Shown piece after piece: positions 33,866 through 43,896 of a stretch of 64,000 nt of DNA. The notes below the pieces were generated by a model, which saw only the letters and a program-made list of their open reading frames with translations, was not told the origin of the DNA and did not search any database. This stretch comes from Corynebacterium pseudokroppenstedtii (GTDB lineage: Bacteria > Actinomycetota > Actinomycetes > Mycobacteriales > Mycobacteriaceae). Numbering within the stretch: position 1 is the first letter of the stretch; every line of letters starts with the position of its first letter. The stretch spans positions 310,001 to 374,000 of the forward strand of contig NZ_JAEUWU010000004.1 of the NCBI RefSeq assembly GCF_019754945.1, given 5' to 3'. The position numbers were made by a program, and so were the translations under genes.

Positions 33866-35524
33866 ATGACATATGCCCTGACCTACGCGGCCGCATCGCA
33901 CGTAGGACTGATCCGCGGAAATAACGAAGACTCGGCCTACGCCGGCCCCCACCTGCTGGCACTGGCCGATGGCATGGGTGGACATGCGGCGGGAGAAATA
34001 GCCTCCCAGCTCATGATTTCCCACATCGCCCACGTCGACGATGTTGGACCTGGCGACGACATGTGCGGACAGCTGGCCGACGCGATGGCCGAAGGCAACG
34101 CCGCGATCGCCAACCAAATCGACATCAACCCCGCCACCGAAGGCATGGGGTGCACCCTCGACGCCTTCTTCTTCAACGACGACACCCTCGCCATCTGCCA
34201 CGTTGGCGACTCACGCGGATACCTCTACCGCGGCGGGCAACTAGAGCAAATCACCAAAGACGACACCTACGTCCAATCCCTTGTCGACGAAGGCCAGCTG
34301 GCACCCGAAGACGTTTCCAACCACCCGCAGCGCTCCCTCATCCTGAAGGCGCTGACAGGCCGGCCCGTGGAGCCCACCCTGATGCTTCGCGATGTCCGCC
34401 CCGGCGACCGCTATCTCCTGTGCTCCGACGGCCTCTCCGACCCCGTCAGCCACGACACCATCGCGGATATCGTCTCCCGCGGCACGCTCGAACAAGCTGC
34501 CGAGCGCCTTATCGACCTCGCCCTCCGCAGCGGCGGGCCCGATAACGTCACCGTCGTCCTCGGAGAAATCGTCGACACCAGCGACGACGACTACGCCCCG
34601 GCCGCGCCCCTCCTCGTCGGCGCGCTCGATCCGGAGCAGACCGACGTCGCCCGGCCTGATACCGCAGCCGGCCGTGCCGTCGGCATGAAGCTCATACAAC
34701 AGAACAAAGAAGCCCAGGCACAACGAAATCCTGGGGGGCGGTCCGGATCGCAACCGGCGTCGCCCGACAACGGGAAATCCGCCGACAACGGAGGAGCGCA
34801 GGCACCGCGGGGTGACCTCGCTGATCCTGCAAGTGGCACGGGGAACCGCGCTGATTCTGTCCACGGTTCAGCCGTCGCCGGAGGACACGGCCATAATCAC
34901 GAAAAACACAACAAGAAAAAAGGACGTCGCATCGGTCTCACGGTGGGCGTCATTGTTCTTGTCCTCGCCGTCATCATCGGTGCCGGCGGATGGTGGGCGA
35001 AGAAAACGCTAGATAACCGCTATTACATCGCCACCGACAACAACGAACTCGTCGTCTATAAAGGTGCCGACGAAACTATCCTTGGGAAAACACTCCACAG
35101 CACGTACCAACGCGCATGTTTGGATGCCAAGGGCAACCTCACGCTGCTGGACGCGAACTCCACTAAGAAATGCCACCGCTTCCAGCTGACCGATCTTCCG
35201 CCATCGACGCGGACCAACGTGGACAATCTGCCATCGGGGGACTACAACGACGTCCAAACGCAAATGGAGCGGCTAGCTAAGCAAGCGCTCCCTGTATGCG
35301 TGACCCGCGAATCGTCGCACGGAAACGCCGATAATCCCGACGCAGCACGCGACGACCGCAGTGGCGAGCCACATGCGCCCTCCGACGCAGCCACCAGCGG
35401 CGAACCCGCACCCGGCGCCCCCAGCACTGGGGAATCCGCAGCCAACAACGCCTCGGGAGATACCGCCAACGGGCAACCCGGCGACCTCACCACACCTGGT
35501 GACACATGCCGGGAGGTGAAATAA
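33866..35524 (+). CDS. pstP: Ser/Thr phosphatase PstP (PP2C family)
   Basis: The catalytic domain (1-240) shows RGNNEDSAYAG, ALADGMGGHAAGE, VGDSRGYLYR and GGPDNVTVVL, which hold the metal-binding aspartates of PP2C enzymes. A flexible linker (260-345), a membrane helix (about 350-372) and a Cys-containing extracellular tail follow, the last part being Ala/Gly/Asp-rich. It dephosphorylates PknA, PknB and their targets. ATG 33866 follows AAGGGA; the stop abuts the rodA start. Confidence 0.95.
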   Translation: MTYALTYAAASHVGLIRGNNEDSAYAGPHLLALADGMGGHAAGEIASQLMISHIAHVDDVGPGDDMCGQLADAMAEGNAAIANQIDINPATEGMGCTLDAFFFNDDTLAICHVGDSRGYLYRGGQLEQITKDDTYVQSLVDEGQLAPEDVSNHPQRSLILKALTGRPVEPTLMLRDVRPGDRYLLCSDGLSDPVSHDTIADIVSRGTLEQAAERLIDLALRSGGPDNVTVVLGEIVDTSDDDYAPAAPLLVGALDPEQTDVARPDTAAGRAVGMKLIQQNKEAQAQRNPGGRSGSQPASPDNGKSADNGGAQAPRGDLADPASGTGNRADSVHGSAVAGGHGHNHEKHNKKKGRRIGLTVGVIVLVLAVIIGAGGWWAKKTLDNRYYIATDNNELVVYKGADETILGKTLHSTYQRACLDAKGNLTLLDANSTKKCHRFQLTDLPPSTRTNVDNLPSGDYNDVQTQMERLAKQALPVCVTRESSHGNADNPDAARDDRSGEPHAPSDAATSGEPAPGAPSTGESAANNASGDTANGQPGDLTTPGDTCREVK

Positions 35525-36979
35525 ATGACCTATTCACACCCATCGACGGCAGGGAACGCCGTCGCGTACCCAGCGACAACAACCGGGCAGGCAACGGACA
35601 ACACGGGCCCCATTGCGCAGCCCAAACGGCCGCGGCGCTGGATCGAGCTCGGGCTGCTGCTGGCTGTTACCGCGATCCTCGCTTTGGCGGTTATTGCCGT
35701 CGAAATCGCGGCTAACCACCCGCTGACCACGGATGTTGCCTACCTCCTCGGCGGGTTCATCATCATCTTCACCGTCGCCCACCTCGTGATCCTGTGGAAA
35801 GCGCCCTACTCCGACCAGATCATGCTTCCCGTCGCGGCGCTGCTCAACGCCATCGGCCTCGTCATGATCTACCGGCTGGACCTGGCCACGGGGAATAACC
35901 TTGTCCGCTCACAGATCATGTGGACAGTAATCGGTGTGGCCATGATGGTCGCCGTCATCGTTGGGCTTCGCGACCACCGGTCCCTCCAGGACTACTCGTT
36001 CCTGCTCGGTATCGCAGGGCTGATCTTCATGGCCGTACCGATGGTGTGGCCCACCAGCCTTAACGCGGACGCCAACGTGTGGGTACAGATCGGGCCGTTC
36101 TCTATCCAGCCCGGCGAGTTCTCAAAGATCCTGCTCTTGCTGTTCTTCGCCTCACTCCTCACCACAAAGCGAGCGCTGTTCAACGTCGCGGGCACTAAAT
36201 TCCTGGGAATGAGATTCCCGCGGCTGCGTGACCTCGGCCCCATCCTCGTCGTGTGGGGAATCGCCCTCGTCATCATGGCGGGCGAAAACGACTTCGGCCC
36301 AGCGCTCCTCCTCTTCGGAACCGTGCTCGGTATGCTCTATATCGCCACCTCGCGGCCGTCGTGGATCATTATCGGGCTCGGGCTGGCCGCCATTGGGGCC
36401 GTCGGGATTTACAACATCTCCGCCAAGATCCAGACACGCGTTGATAACTTCATCGACCCCATCAGCCACTACAACGAAGGCGGATACCAGCTCTCGCAAG
36501 CGCTCTTCGGCCTGTCGTGGGGTGGGATCACCGGCACCGGACTCGGACGCGGATACCCCGAAGAGGTGCCGGTCGCGCACTCCGACTTCATCCTCGCAGC
36601 TATTGGTGAGGAACTCGGCCTCGTGGGGCTCTCCGCGCTCATCGTTCTCTACGCCATCTTCGTCACCAGAGGCATGAAAACAGCGCTCAAGACACGCGAC
36701 ACCTACGGCAAACTCGTCGCCTCTGGGCTCTCGCTCACCATCGCGATCCAAGTGTTCGTCGTCGTCGGCGGGATTTCACGACTACTGCCAATGACGGGAC
36801 TGACGACGCCATTCGTCGCACACGGCGGATCGTCGCTCCTTGCCAACTACATGCTGCTGGCCATCATCCTGCGCATTTCCAATTCCGCGCGACAACCAGC
36901 TAGCGTTAGCGGGTCAGCCGCGACACCGAACCGTAAAACCAACCAGCAAGCCAGCACCAACCAGAAGGAGGCACAATAG
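35525..36979 (+). CDS. rodA: SEDS peptidoglycan glycosyltransferase RodA/FtsW
   Basis: A 484-residue polytopic protein with about ten membrane helices. Conserved SEDS stretches include SIQPGEFSKI, NDFGPALLLFG and the loop GLGRGYPEEVPVAHSDFILA, followed by AIGEELGL. It polymerises lipid II, paired with the class B transpeptidase encoded next. ATG 35525 follows directly on the pstP TAA; its own TAG overlaps the pbpA GTG. Confidence 0.94.
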   Translation: MTYSHPSTAGNAVAYPATTTGQATDNTGPIAQPKRPRRWIELGLLLAVTAILALAVIAVEIAANHPLTTDVAYLLGGFIIIFTVAHLVILWKAPYSDQIMLPVAALLNAIGLVMIYRLDLATGNNLVRSQIMWTVIGVAMMVAVIVGLRDHRSLQDYSFLLGIAGLIFMAVPMVWPTSLNADANVWVQIGPFSIQPGEFSKILLLLFFASLLTTKRALFNVAGTKFLGMRFPRLRDLGPILVVWGIALVIMAGENDFGPALLLFGTVLGMLYIATSRPSWIIIGLGLAAIGAVGIYNISAKIQTRVDNFIDPISHYNEGGYQLSQALFGLSWGGITGTGLGRGYPEEVPVAHSDFILAAIGEELGLVGLSALIVLYAIFVTRGMKTALKTRDTYGKLVASGLSLTIAIQVFVVVGGISRLLPMTGLTTPFVAHGGSSLLANYMLLAIILRISNSARQPASVSGSAATPNRKTNQQASTNQKEAQ

Positions 36980-38442
36980 TGAACCGGTCCATCCGCGCAG
37001 TCACCATCTTCTGCCTCCTCCTCGTTGTCGCCATGGTGGCCAACCTCACCTGGATCCAAGGGTTCCAGACCGACCACCTGGCCAAGAACTCGCTTGACCG
37101 TCGCCAGTACTACGACATGAAGTCACGCCAACGCGGACAAATCAGCGCCGGGAGAGAAATTCTGGCGCACTCCGTCAAAGGCGCCAATGACATGTACAAC
37201 CGCGAATACGTCAGCGACCCCGACGCGTTCGGGCCCGTCGAGGGCTACCTCTCTGACCGCTATGGGACAGCGGGCATCGAGGCCAGCCAGAACAACATCC
37301 TCAACGGCACCGACGATTCGCTGTTCACTAAACGGTTCACCGACACCCTCACTGGTAAGGAAACCCAGGGTGCCAACGTCGAGCTCACCATCGACCCCAA
37401 GACACAGCGCGTCGCCTATGACGCCATGACCAGCCGCGGATACACCGGTGCAGTCGTTGCGCTCCGCCCCTCCACTGGTGAGGTGCTCGCGCTGGCCTCC
37501 ACACCTGGCTACGACCCTCGCAGTATCGTGACCCCCAATGCTGAGGAAGCACAACAAAACTGGGCCGCCCTCAACAACAACCCGGAATCGCCACTGCTCA
37601 ACCACGCCACGCAGCAAACACTCCCGCCCGGATCGACGTTCAAGCTCATCACCACGGCTGCTGCCATGGAGAAGAACAACGTCAACGCCAACACCACGGT
37701 CACCGCGGAACCACAGATTACGCTGCCGGATAGCTACACGACCATGGAGAACTACGACGGCGAGCGCTGCGGGAGTGGCTCCGTGACGACGCTGTCCACC
37801 GCGTTCACTCTGTCCTGTAACACGGCGTTTGCCCAGCTCGGGATGGCTGCGGGGACCGAACAGTTCAAGAAGACCGCCAAAGCCTTCGGCGTGGGTGAGA
37901 GCGTGGATGGCTTCGGGCTGCCCGTCCAGACGTCCACCGTCGGCGAGATCGCTGACCAACCGTCGCTGGCGCAGTCCTCCATCGGACAGCGCGACGTGTC
38001 CATCACACCGTTGCAGGACGCCATTATCGCCGCCACCATTGCCAACAAAGGCAAGAGGATGAAGCCGTACCTGATCAAACAGATCACCGACTCCAGCCTC
38101 AAGCCCATCAAGACCACGAAACCTGAACAAGTCAATACCGCGGTCAACGAAGACATCGCGAACCGCATCACGCAGCTCATGATCGGATCCGAAAAGGGCA
38201 CCAGCGGGTACGCCGGCGCCGACATCGCATCCAAGACCGGTACCGCCGAACACGGCGAAAACTCACGGTCCTCCAAACCACACGCCTGGTACGTCGCCTT
38301 CGGGCCCTCCCAGAACGCCGACGTCGCCGTGGCCGTCGTCGTCGAAAATGGTGGTGACCGAGGACAAGCAGCAACGGGCGGATCCGTCGCAGCCCCCATC
38401 GGCCGCGCCGTCATCGCCCAGGCACTCAAGGACGGGGTGTAA
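36979..38442 (+). CDS. pbpA: Class B penicillin-binding protein PbpA
   Basis: A membrane helix (5-22) anchors the 487-residue transpeptidase. The active-site serine is in PGSTFK, the SXN motif in SCNTAFAQL and the KTG motif in ASKTGTAEHGE. It cross-links peptidoglycan with RodA during growth or septation. GTG 36979 overlaps the rodA stop (TAGTG), consistent with coupled translation. Confidence 0.95.
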   Translation: MNRSIRAVTIFCLLLVVAMVANLTWIQGFQTDHLAKNSLDRRQYYDMKSRQRGQISAGREILAHSVKGANDMYNREYVSDPDAFGPVEGYLSDRYGTAGIEASQNNILNGTDDSLFTKRFTDTLTGKETQGANVELTIDPKTQRVAYDAMTSRGYTGAVVALRPSTGEVLALASTPGYDPRSIVTPNAEEAQQNWAALNNNPESPLLNHATQQTLPPGSTFKLITTAAAMEKNNVNANTTVTAEPQITLPDSYTTMENYDGERCGSGSVTTLSTAFTLSCNTAFAQLGMAAGTEQFKKTAKAFGVGESVDGFGLPVQTSTVGEIADQPSLAQSSIGQRDVSITPLQDAIIAATIANKGKRMKPYLIKQITDSSLKPIKTTKPEQVNTAVNEDIANRITQLMIGSEKGTSGYAGADIASKTGTAEHGENSRSSKPHAWYVAFGPSQNADVAVAVVVENGGDRGQAATGGSVAAPIGRAVIAQALKDGV

Positions 38443-38445
38443 AAC

Positions 38446-40332
38446 ATGACCAATGACAACGATCTCCAACCGGATCGATCAGACATTGAGCGCGTTCAAC
38501 GCCTCGTAGGAACCCACTACCGCCTCAACTGGATCATCGGCCGAGGCGGCATGTCCACCGTGTGGCTCGCCACCGACAACGACACCGGCGACCCCGTCGC
38601 CATCAAAGTCCTCAAGCCCGAGTACACCGACAACACCGAGTTCCGCGAACGCTTCCGGAACGAAGCCAACGCGTCATCGCTCATCGATAGCCCCAATGTC
38701 GTTCACACCCACGCCTACCGCGAAGTCCTCGATGCCGGGCTGACTTTCTGCTTCATCATCATGGAATACGTGCGTGGCGAATCGCTTGCCGACGTCCTCG
38801 CGCGCGAAAAGAAACTTCCCGAAAAACTTGCGCTCGACGTGCTGCAACAAAGCGCGCTCGGGCTGCAGGCCATTCACGCTGCCGGCATGGTTCACCGTGA
38901 TATCAAGCCCGGCAACCTGCTCATCACACCCGACGGCACCGTCAAGGTCGCGGACTTCGGCATCGCCAAAGCCGCCGAAGCGGTGCCGCTCACGCGGACC
39001 GGCATGGTGGTGGGCACCGCGCAATACGTCTCCCCTGAACAAGCCCAGGGGATGAAAGTGGGGCCTGCCAGCGATATTTACTCGCTCGGTGTCGTCGGCT
39101 ATGAAATGCTGACCGGTCAGCGGCCCTTCCGTGGCGACTCCACCGTGTCCGTCGCCATCGCGCATATCAACACGACGCCGCCTGCCCTGCCTGAGAGCAT
39201 CGGCCGGAACACTCGCGAGCTCATTGCGACTGCGCTGCGTAAAGACCCTCGCGCGCGCTACGCCAATGGTGCCGAACTCACCATGGCGGTCGCCCATGTT
39301 CGCAACGGCGACATGCCGCCACTGCCTGAAACACTTCATCAACAGATCAACCAAGACGGCATGGTCACCCCTGGCGGGCCTGACGCTCCGACCGCGATGT
39401 TCACCACTAACGGGGAACCTCAGCCGACTGCGCAATTCGTCTCGCCGACGGCGCCGGGCGAATCCATTGCGCAGGTCACGGAACAACCTCAAACTCCTGC
39501 GCCCAAGGTCCAAGGGCCAGCACCGCACCCCGGCGGCACCGTCCACCCGTCCCTCGGCGGAGCGGCGACCAACCGTGGACCCTCGGATAGGACACGAGTC
39601 AGCCCTGCAGCACAGCAGAACGCTGCAGCTCCCGGCGCGGCAGCGGCCGCTACCCAACGTCCTGGTGGTGCGCCTAACCGTGCCCAAAGCCCTGCCCGGA
39701 ACACCAACAAAGGCGCGGCCCCTAACAAGAACAACAACTCCAAGGCCACGCGGTGGCTCTGGACGCTCATTGGGCTCCTCGTCCTCATCGTCGTCGCTAT
39801 TGGTGCATGGTTGGCTTTCGGTGTTCACCGCGATGGCGGACGCGACGAAACTGGCGAAACAGTAACCAGCGTCATCACCACCGTCGTCCCTGGTGAGAAC
39901 GACGACAATGACACCGCACCAGCGGAGACCTACCAGCCACCGCAGCGGACCAATACTGAACAACAAACCAACCCCGGCACTGAGACCCGACCCGTCCAGC
40001 CGACCGAAACCGGGGACCAGGGTACGAACGACACTCCTGGTACCGACAACGACACCACAGGCGGAAACGGAAACAACGGGACCACCGACGGCAACTCCGG
40101 GAACACCAACACCGGCGGGAATAACTCCAACGGAGGCACCAACACCGGATCCGGGAACGCAGGAAACAACGGCAGCCGCGGAAACAACAACGGTGGTAAC
40201 AGCGGATCCGGCAACACCAACCAACAAAACTCCGCCATCAACGGAGGAAGCGGAACAGGAGGGACCACCGGGCAAGGCCACAGCTCCCACAACGGAACCA
40301 GTAACGGAAATAGCGCTCGGAGCGGGGTCTAA
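38446..40332 (+). CDS. pknA: Ser/Thr protein kinase PknA with long Asn/Gly/Thr-rich extracellular tail
   Basis: The kinase domain (about 18-285) has GRGGMSTVWLA, Lys in VAIKVL, HRDIKPGNLL and DFGIAKA, with an activation loop ending GTAQYVSPEQ. A Pro/Ala-rich juxtamembrane stretch with TAMFTTNGEPQPTAQF-type threonines follows, then one membrane helix (about 442-462). The external tail of roughly 165 residues is almost wholly low complexity (Asn, Gly, Thr, Ser). Such a long glycine/asparagine tail is more than PknA usually has and carries no PASTA domain. The gene is four bases from pbpA and from pknB. Confidence 0.95.
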   Translation: MTNDNDLQPDRSDIERVQRLVGTHYRLNWIIGRGGMSTVWLATDNDTGDPVAIKVLKPEYTDNTEFRERFRNEANASSLIDSPNVVHTHAYREVLDAGLTFCFIIMEYVRGESLADVLAREKKLPEKLALDVLQQSALGLQAIHAAGMVHRDIKPGNLLITPDGTVKVADFGIAKAAEAVPLTRTGMVVGTAQYVSPEQAQGMKVGPASDIYSLGVVGYEMLTGQRPFRGDSTVSVAIAHINTTPPALPESIGRNTRELIATALRKDPRARYANGAELTMAVAHVRNGDMPPLPETLHQQINQDGMVTPGGPDAPTAMFTTNGEPQPTAQFVSPTAPGESIAQVTEQPQTPAPKVQGPAPHPGGTVHPSLGGAATNRGPSDRTRVSPAAQQNAAAPGAAAAATQRPGGAPNRAQSPARNTNKGAAPNKNNNSKATRWLWTLIGLLVLIVVAIGAWLAFGVHRDGGRDETGETVTSVITTVVPGENDDNDTAPAETYQPPQRTNTEQQTNPGTETRPVQPTETGDQGTNDTPGTDNDTTGGNGNNGTTDGNSGNTNTGGNNSNGGTNTGSGNAGNNGSRGNNNGGNSGSGNTNQQNSAINGGSGTGGTTGQGHSSHNGTSNGNSARSGV

Positions 40333-40335
40333 ACG

Positions 40336-42480
40336 ATGGATTCAAACACCCTACTAGGGGGCCGATACACACTTTCCGAAATCATCGGCACAGGAGGAAT
40401 GTCCGACGTTTACGCCGGCACCGACACCCTCCTCGGACGCGACGTCGCCGTGAAAATGATGCGGCCCGACCTCGCGCGCGACACCACGTTCCTCGAACGA
40501 TTCCGTCGCGAAGCGCTCAACGCCGCCAAGCTCAACCACCACGCCATCGTCGCCGTCTACGACACCGGGCAGACAAGCGAAGCTGACGGCTCCGTCCCCT
40601 ACATCGTCATGGAACGCGTCCGCGGACGCACCCTCCGCGACATCATCCGCGAGGACGGGCCCCTCGATCCCGAGTATGCCGCCACCGTCATGGCCGACGT
40701 CGCCGACGCACTCCACTTCTCCCACGAAGCGGGCATCGTCCACCGCGATATCAAGCCCGCCAACATCATGATTACGGCCACCGGGTCCGTGAAAGTCATG
40801 GACTTCGGTATCGCGCGGGCGCTTGGCGACGCGACGTCCTCCATGACGCAGACCGCGGCCGTCATCGGCACCGCGCAATACCTCTCTCCTGAGCAGGCGC
40901 GCGGGCACTCCGCCGACCCACGATCCGACATCTACGCCAGCGGGTGCGTACTCTACGAACTGATCACGGGACAGCCGCCCTTCCAGGGCGAATCGCCGTT
41001 CTCCGTCGCGTACCAACACGTGCAAAGCACACCGGTACCGCCGTCGCACGTCGACGGCATCAGCCTCGATCCGACCACCGCCACCAACGTCGACGCCGTG
41101 ATCATGACAGCGATGGCCAAGGACCCGGCCGACCGCTATGACGATGCCGCCGATTTCGCCGACGATCTTCGACGCCTGGCTAACCACCGCACACCGCTGG
41201 CTGCACAGCATCGGACTAACCCGTACAGCCCGATGCCGCATCAGAACGATCCCAGCGATGTCGCGACCACCGTCATGCCCGCTGCAGGGGCTGCTGGTAC
41301 CGCGGGAGCTGCCGGCGTCGCGGCTGGGAGCGGCGCGCACAGTGCGGCCACCCAAGGTGCCCACGCAGCGCAACCTAACTCGTTAGACGCCCCCGACCAA
41401 GCGCAAGGAGCACATGCGGCTGTCGCACCTGCAGGAAGCGACACCGCTACGCGGAACTCCGGCGGCAGACACGCCAGCAAGCACTCCGAGCAGGGAGAAA
41501 AGAAACGCAGCACACTATCCACATGGATACGGATCATCTGGACGCTCGTTATCCTCGCCGTCCTCGGGATCGGCGGTGCCATCGCATGGTCCTACTACCA
41601 CGACAACACCACGAGCAGCAGCCTCCCCCACGTCGAGAATAACGACAACAAAAAGATAAGCATCCCCGACGTTCGGAACCTCACCGAGGACGACGCGATC
41701 GCCAAGCTCGAAGACGCCGGATTCAAGGTGAAAACGTGGGAAGCGTCTAATGCCGACGTCGAAAAGGGCCATGTCATTGACACGAGCCCGGCAGCGGGAT
41801 CGCAAGTGCCCAAGGGCACCCAGGTCACGCTCACCATTTCCACTGGAAAAGAGCAAACCGACGTACCGAACCTCACGGGGAAGGACACGCAAGAGGCTTC
41901 GCAGCTGCTCCAAGAAGCCGGGCTTGTGCTCGACCAAACGGTGAAAGAGGCGCCATCGGACAGCGTGGCCTCCGGCCGGATTATCGAGCAAACACCGGCG
42001 TCGGGTTCCCACGTCGCCAAGGGCAGTAGTGTGACTATCACGGTGTCCACCGGGCCCGAACGCGTCCGGGTGCCCGTCGTCACTGGTCAATCGATCGACG
42101 ACGCACGCGGCAACCTCGAAGGTGCCGGGTTCAAGGTGACGGTCACCGAAGTCGATTCCACCCGCCCCGAAGGCACGGTGCTCCGCACCGCCAACGAAGG
42201 CAATCAGATGCCCAAGGGAGCAACGATCGAGCTTCAGGTCTCCCGCGGTAACCAGCTGACGATGCCTAACCTGGTCGGGCAAAGCACGAGCCAGGCGCTA
42301 TCCGCCTTGCGCTCGGCCGGATGGACCGGTGGGACCGCTCGGCTGACCACACACGATCAAAAGACGAACGATCTCACTAAGATCAACGAGATCATGACTC
42401 AGTCGATCCCCGCTGGTCAGGCCGTCGACAAAGACTCGACGATCGATGTCGGTGTCGGCTCGTTCAGCCTCCTGCCCTAG
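40336..42480 (+). CDS. pknB: Ser/Thr protein kinase PknB with four PASTA domains
   Basis: The kinase domain (8-275) has IGTGGMSDVYA, VAVKMM, HRDIKPANIM and DFGIARALG. A membrane helix lies at about 395-418. Four external PASTA units follow, starting at IPDVRNLTEDDA, DVPNLTGKDT, RVPVVTGQSID and TMPNLVGQST; they bind muropeptides or lipid II and report the state of the wall. The 714-residue size is usual. It ends the operon, with a strong terminator beyond. Confidence 0.96.
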   Translation: MDSNTLLGGRYTLSEIIGTGGMSDVYAGTDTLLGRDVAVKMMRPDLARDTTFLERFRREALNAAKLNHHAIVAVYDTGQTSEADGSVPYIVMERVRGRTLRDIIREDGPLDPEYAATVMADVADALHFSHEAGIVHRDIKPANIMITATGSVKVMDFGIARALGDATSSMTQTAAVIGTAQYLSPEQARGHSADPRSDIYASGCVLYELITGQPPFQGESPFSVAYQHVQSTPVPPSHVDGISLDPTTATNVDAVIMTAMAKDPADRYDDAADFADDLRRLANHRTPLAAQHRTNPYSPMPHQNDPSDVATTVMPAAGAAGTAGAAGVAAGSGAHSAATQGAHAAQPNSLDAPDQAQGAHAAVAPAGSDTATRNSGGRHASKHSEQGEKKRSTLSTWIRIIWTLVILAVLGIGGAIAWSYYHDNTTSSSLPHVENNDNKKISIPDVRNLTEDDAIAKLEDAGFKVKTWEASNADVEKGHVIDTSPAAGSQVPKGTQVTLTISTGKEQTDVPNLTGKDTQEASQLLQEAGLVLDQTVKEAPSDSVASGRIIEQTPASGSHVAKGSSVTITVSTGPERVRVPVVTGQSIDDARGNLEGAGFKVTVTEVDSTRPEGTVLRTANEGNQMPKGATIELQVSRGNQLTMPNLVGQSTSQALSALRSAGWTGGTARLTTHDQKTNDLTKINEIMTQSIPAGQAVDKDSTIDVGVGSFSLLP

Positions 42481-42557
42481 AAGCGGGAGGTCGGGGAGAC
42501 TACAAGCGGCTAGTTGATGAATTAGTACACACCACATGTACGGTTCACCAACTCACT

Positions 42558-42604
42558 AAAAACCGCAGCCCCGGGCACAACAAAGCGCCCGGGGCTGCGG
42601 TTTT
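42558..42604. terminator. Strong terminator after pknB
   Basis: AAACCGCAGCCCCGGGC pairs with GCCCGGGGCTGCGGTTT and is followed by TTTT. A-runs on the other side allow function in both directions, for the convergent gene at 42621 as well. Confidence 0.93.
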
Positions 42605-42620
42605 GATTTCTATTCGTCGA

Positions 42621-43085
42621 TTAAACCAAGGCCTCCAGGTTTTTTAATTCCGGTTGCTGGAGGTCGAGCTCCTCAACATCCCACTTCTTGGTAGAGTCCA
42701 GAGCTTCCACGACTTGAGCCATATCAATGCTGTCGTGAAGTTCGTTCATATCCAATTGCCAAAGAGTTTTAGCGTCGTGCGTTGAAACGACAAGCACGCA
42801 CAACTTGATACTCTCGGGCTCCCTAGCAGGCAGACAAATGGGAACAATGACATGTTCCTCGCCAGTCTCAAAGTGGCGGCTAGCAGCCTCTCGTATGTCG
42901 GAAGCCGAAGTGTTTCCAAGTGCCGGAACGATGACAGGCATAGTCTCAACGCCCAACCACTCCATTAGGCGAATACGCTCACCGGTTTGGTTAAGAAAAG
43001 AGCGGAAGAGCTGTGCAACAGCCATGTGAGAACGAAAGTTACGCTTTTGCTCCTCAGTCTCATTCTTCTTGGTGTTCGGCGCCAC
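42621..43085 (-). CDS. Hypothetical protein, 154 residues
   Basis: Not recognised. The product is soluble, rich in Glu, Leu and charged residues, without signal or membrane segment. It contains a possible alpha/beta core (MPVIVPALGNTSASDIREA, KLCVLVVSTHDAKTLW) and an acidic C-terminal helix. The GTG start at 43085 lacks a clear ribosome site, so the start is uncertain. It converges on pknB and stands alone. Confidence 0.55.
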   Translation of the reverse strand: MAPNTKKNETEEQKRNFRSHMAVAQLFRSFLNQTGERIRLMEWLGVETMPVIVPALGNTSASDIREAASRHFETGEEHVIVPICLPAREPESIKLCVLVVSTHDAKTLWQLDMNELHDSIDMAQVVEALDSTKKWDVEELDLQQPELKNLEALV

Positions 43086-43155
43086 GCCCAGAAATTCTAA
43101 TTCAGACTTAGATTTCTCAGGAAGACCCCTTCATACGTAGCCACTTTCACGCGAC

Positions 43156-43824
43156 CTACAGCCCCGACAAGACAGCGTTGTGCCGATTCTCCAGCTCACG
43201 CACGCGTTCCTCGTCGACAGGAAAACCAGCGCACCCCATCCAATTCGCCACAATCCGGTGGCCGCAGCTCGTCATGATCGACTCCGGGTGGAACTGCACA
43301 CCATGCAAAGGCAGCGACACATGCCGCATGGACATCACCATCCCCGAATCCGACCGGCCGGTCACCACCAACTCGTCCGGCAACGACGCCTCATCCACCG
43401 TCAACGAGTGGTATCGCGTCACCGTCACCGGATCCGGCAAACCCCGCATCACGCCAGAACCGTCATGCCACACCGGCGATGTCTTCCCGTGCAACAACTC
43501 ATCCGCACGGACCACCGAACCACCCAAAGCCTCGGCCAACGCCTGATGCCCCAAACACACACCCAGCATCGGCACCTCATGGCGGATACATGCCTTGATC
43601 AGCGGAATCGACTGACCTGCCGCCGACGGAGTTCCGGGCCCCGGCGAAATCAACACCCCGTCGAAACGCTGAACTACCGACCGGCCCGCAGCCTGATCCT
43701 CCGTAGAATCCACCAAACGGTCGTCGTCGTTACGCCACACCGTGCACGTCTCTCCCAGCTGCCCGATGTACTGCACAAGGTTGTACACAAAACTGTCATA
43801 ATTATCGACGACGAGAATCCGCAT
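43156..43824 (-). CDS. pabA: Anthranilate/para-aminobenzoate synthase glutamine amidotransferase subunit
   Basis: The 222-residue class I amidotransferase starts MRILVVDNYDSFVYNLVQYI and has ISPGPGTP, the catalytic Cys in LGVCLGHQ, and His/Glu in VQFHPES. It delivers ammonia for aminodeoxychorismate or anthranilate formation. The gene beside pknB in M. tuberculosis (Rv0013) is of this type and is transcribed toward pknB as here. Whether it serves folate or tryptophan synthesis cannot be decided from sequence. Confidence 0.88.
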   Translation of the reverse strand: MRILVVDNYDSFVYNLVQYIGQLGETCTVWRNDDDRLVDSTEDQAAGRSVVQRFDGVLISPGPGTPSAAGQSIPLIKACIRHEVPMLGVCLGHQALAEALGGSVVRADELLHGKTSPVWHDGSGVMRGLPDPVTVTRYHSLTVDEASLPDELVVTGRSDSGMVMSMRHVSLPLHGVQFHPESIMTSCGHRIVANWMGCAGFPVDEERVRELENRHNAVLSGL

Positions 43825-43896
43825 ACCGGCAATACTAACGGCACACCGAACTCGCAGCGTAGCTACCTCGCTATCACTGGCCCCTGTTACCGCCGG

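Noticed and set aside
37123..40290. Very long antisense frames opposite pbpA and pknA (376 and 538 codons)
   Set aside because: They mirror high-GC third positions of well-identified genes, have no ribosome sites and low-complexity translations. The same holds for 14915-16351 and 34241-34864.
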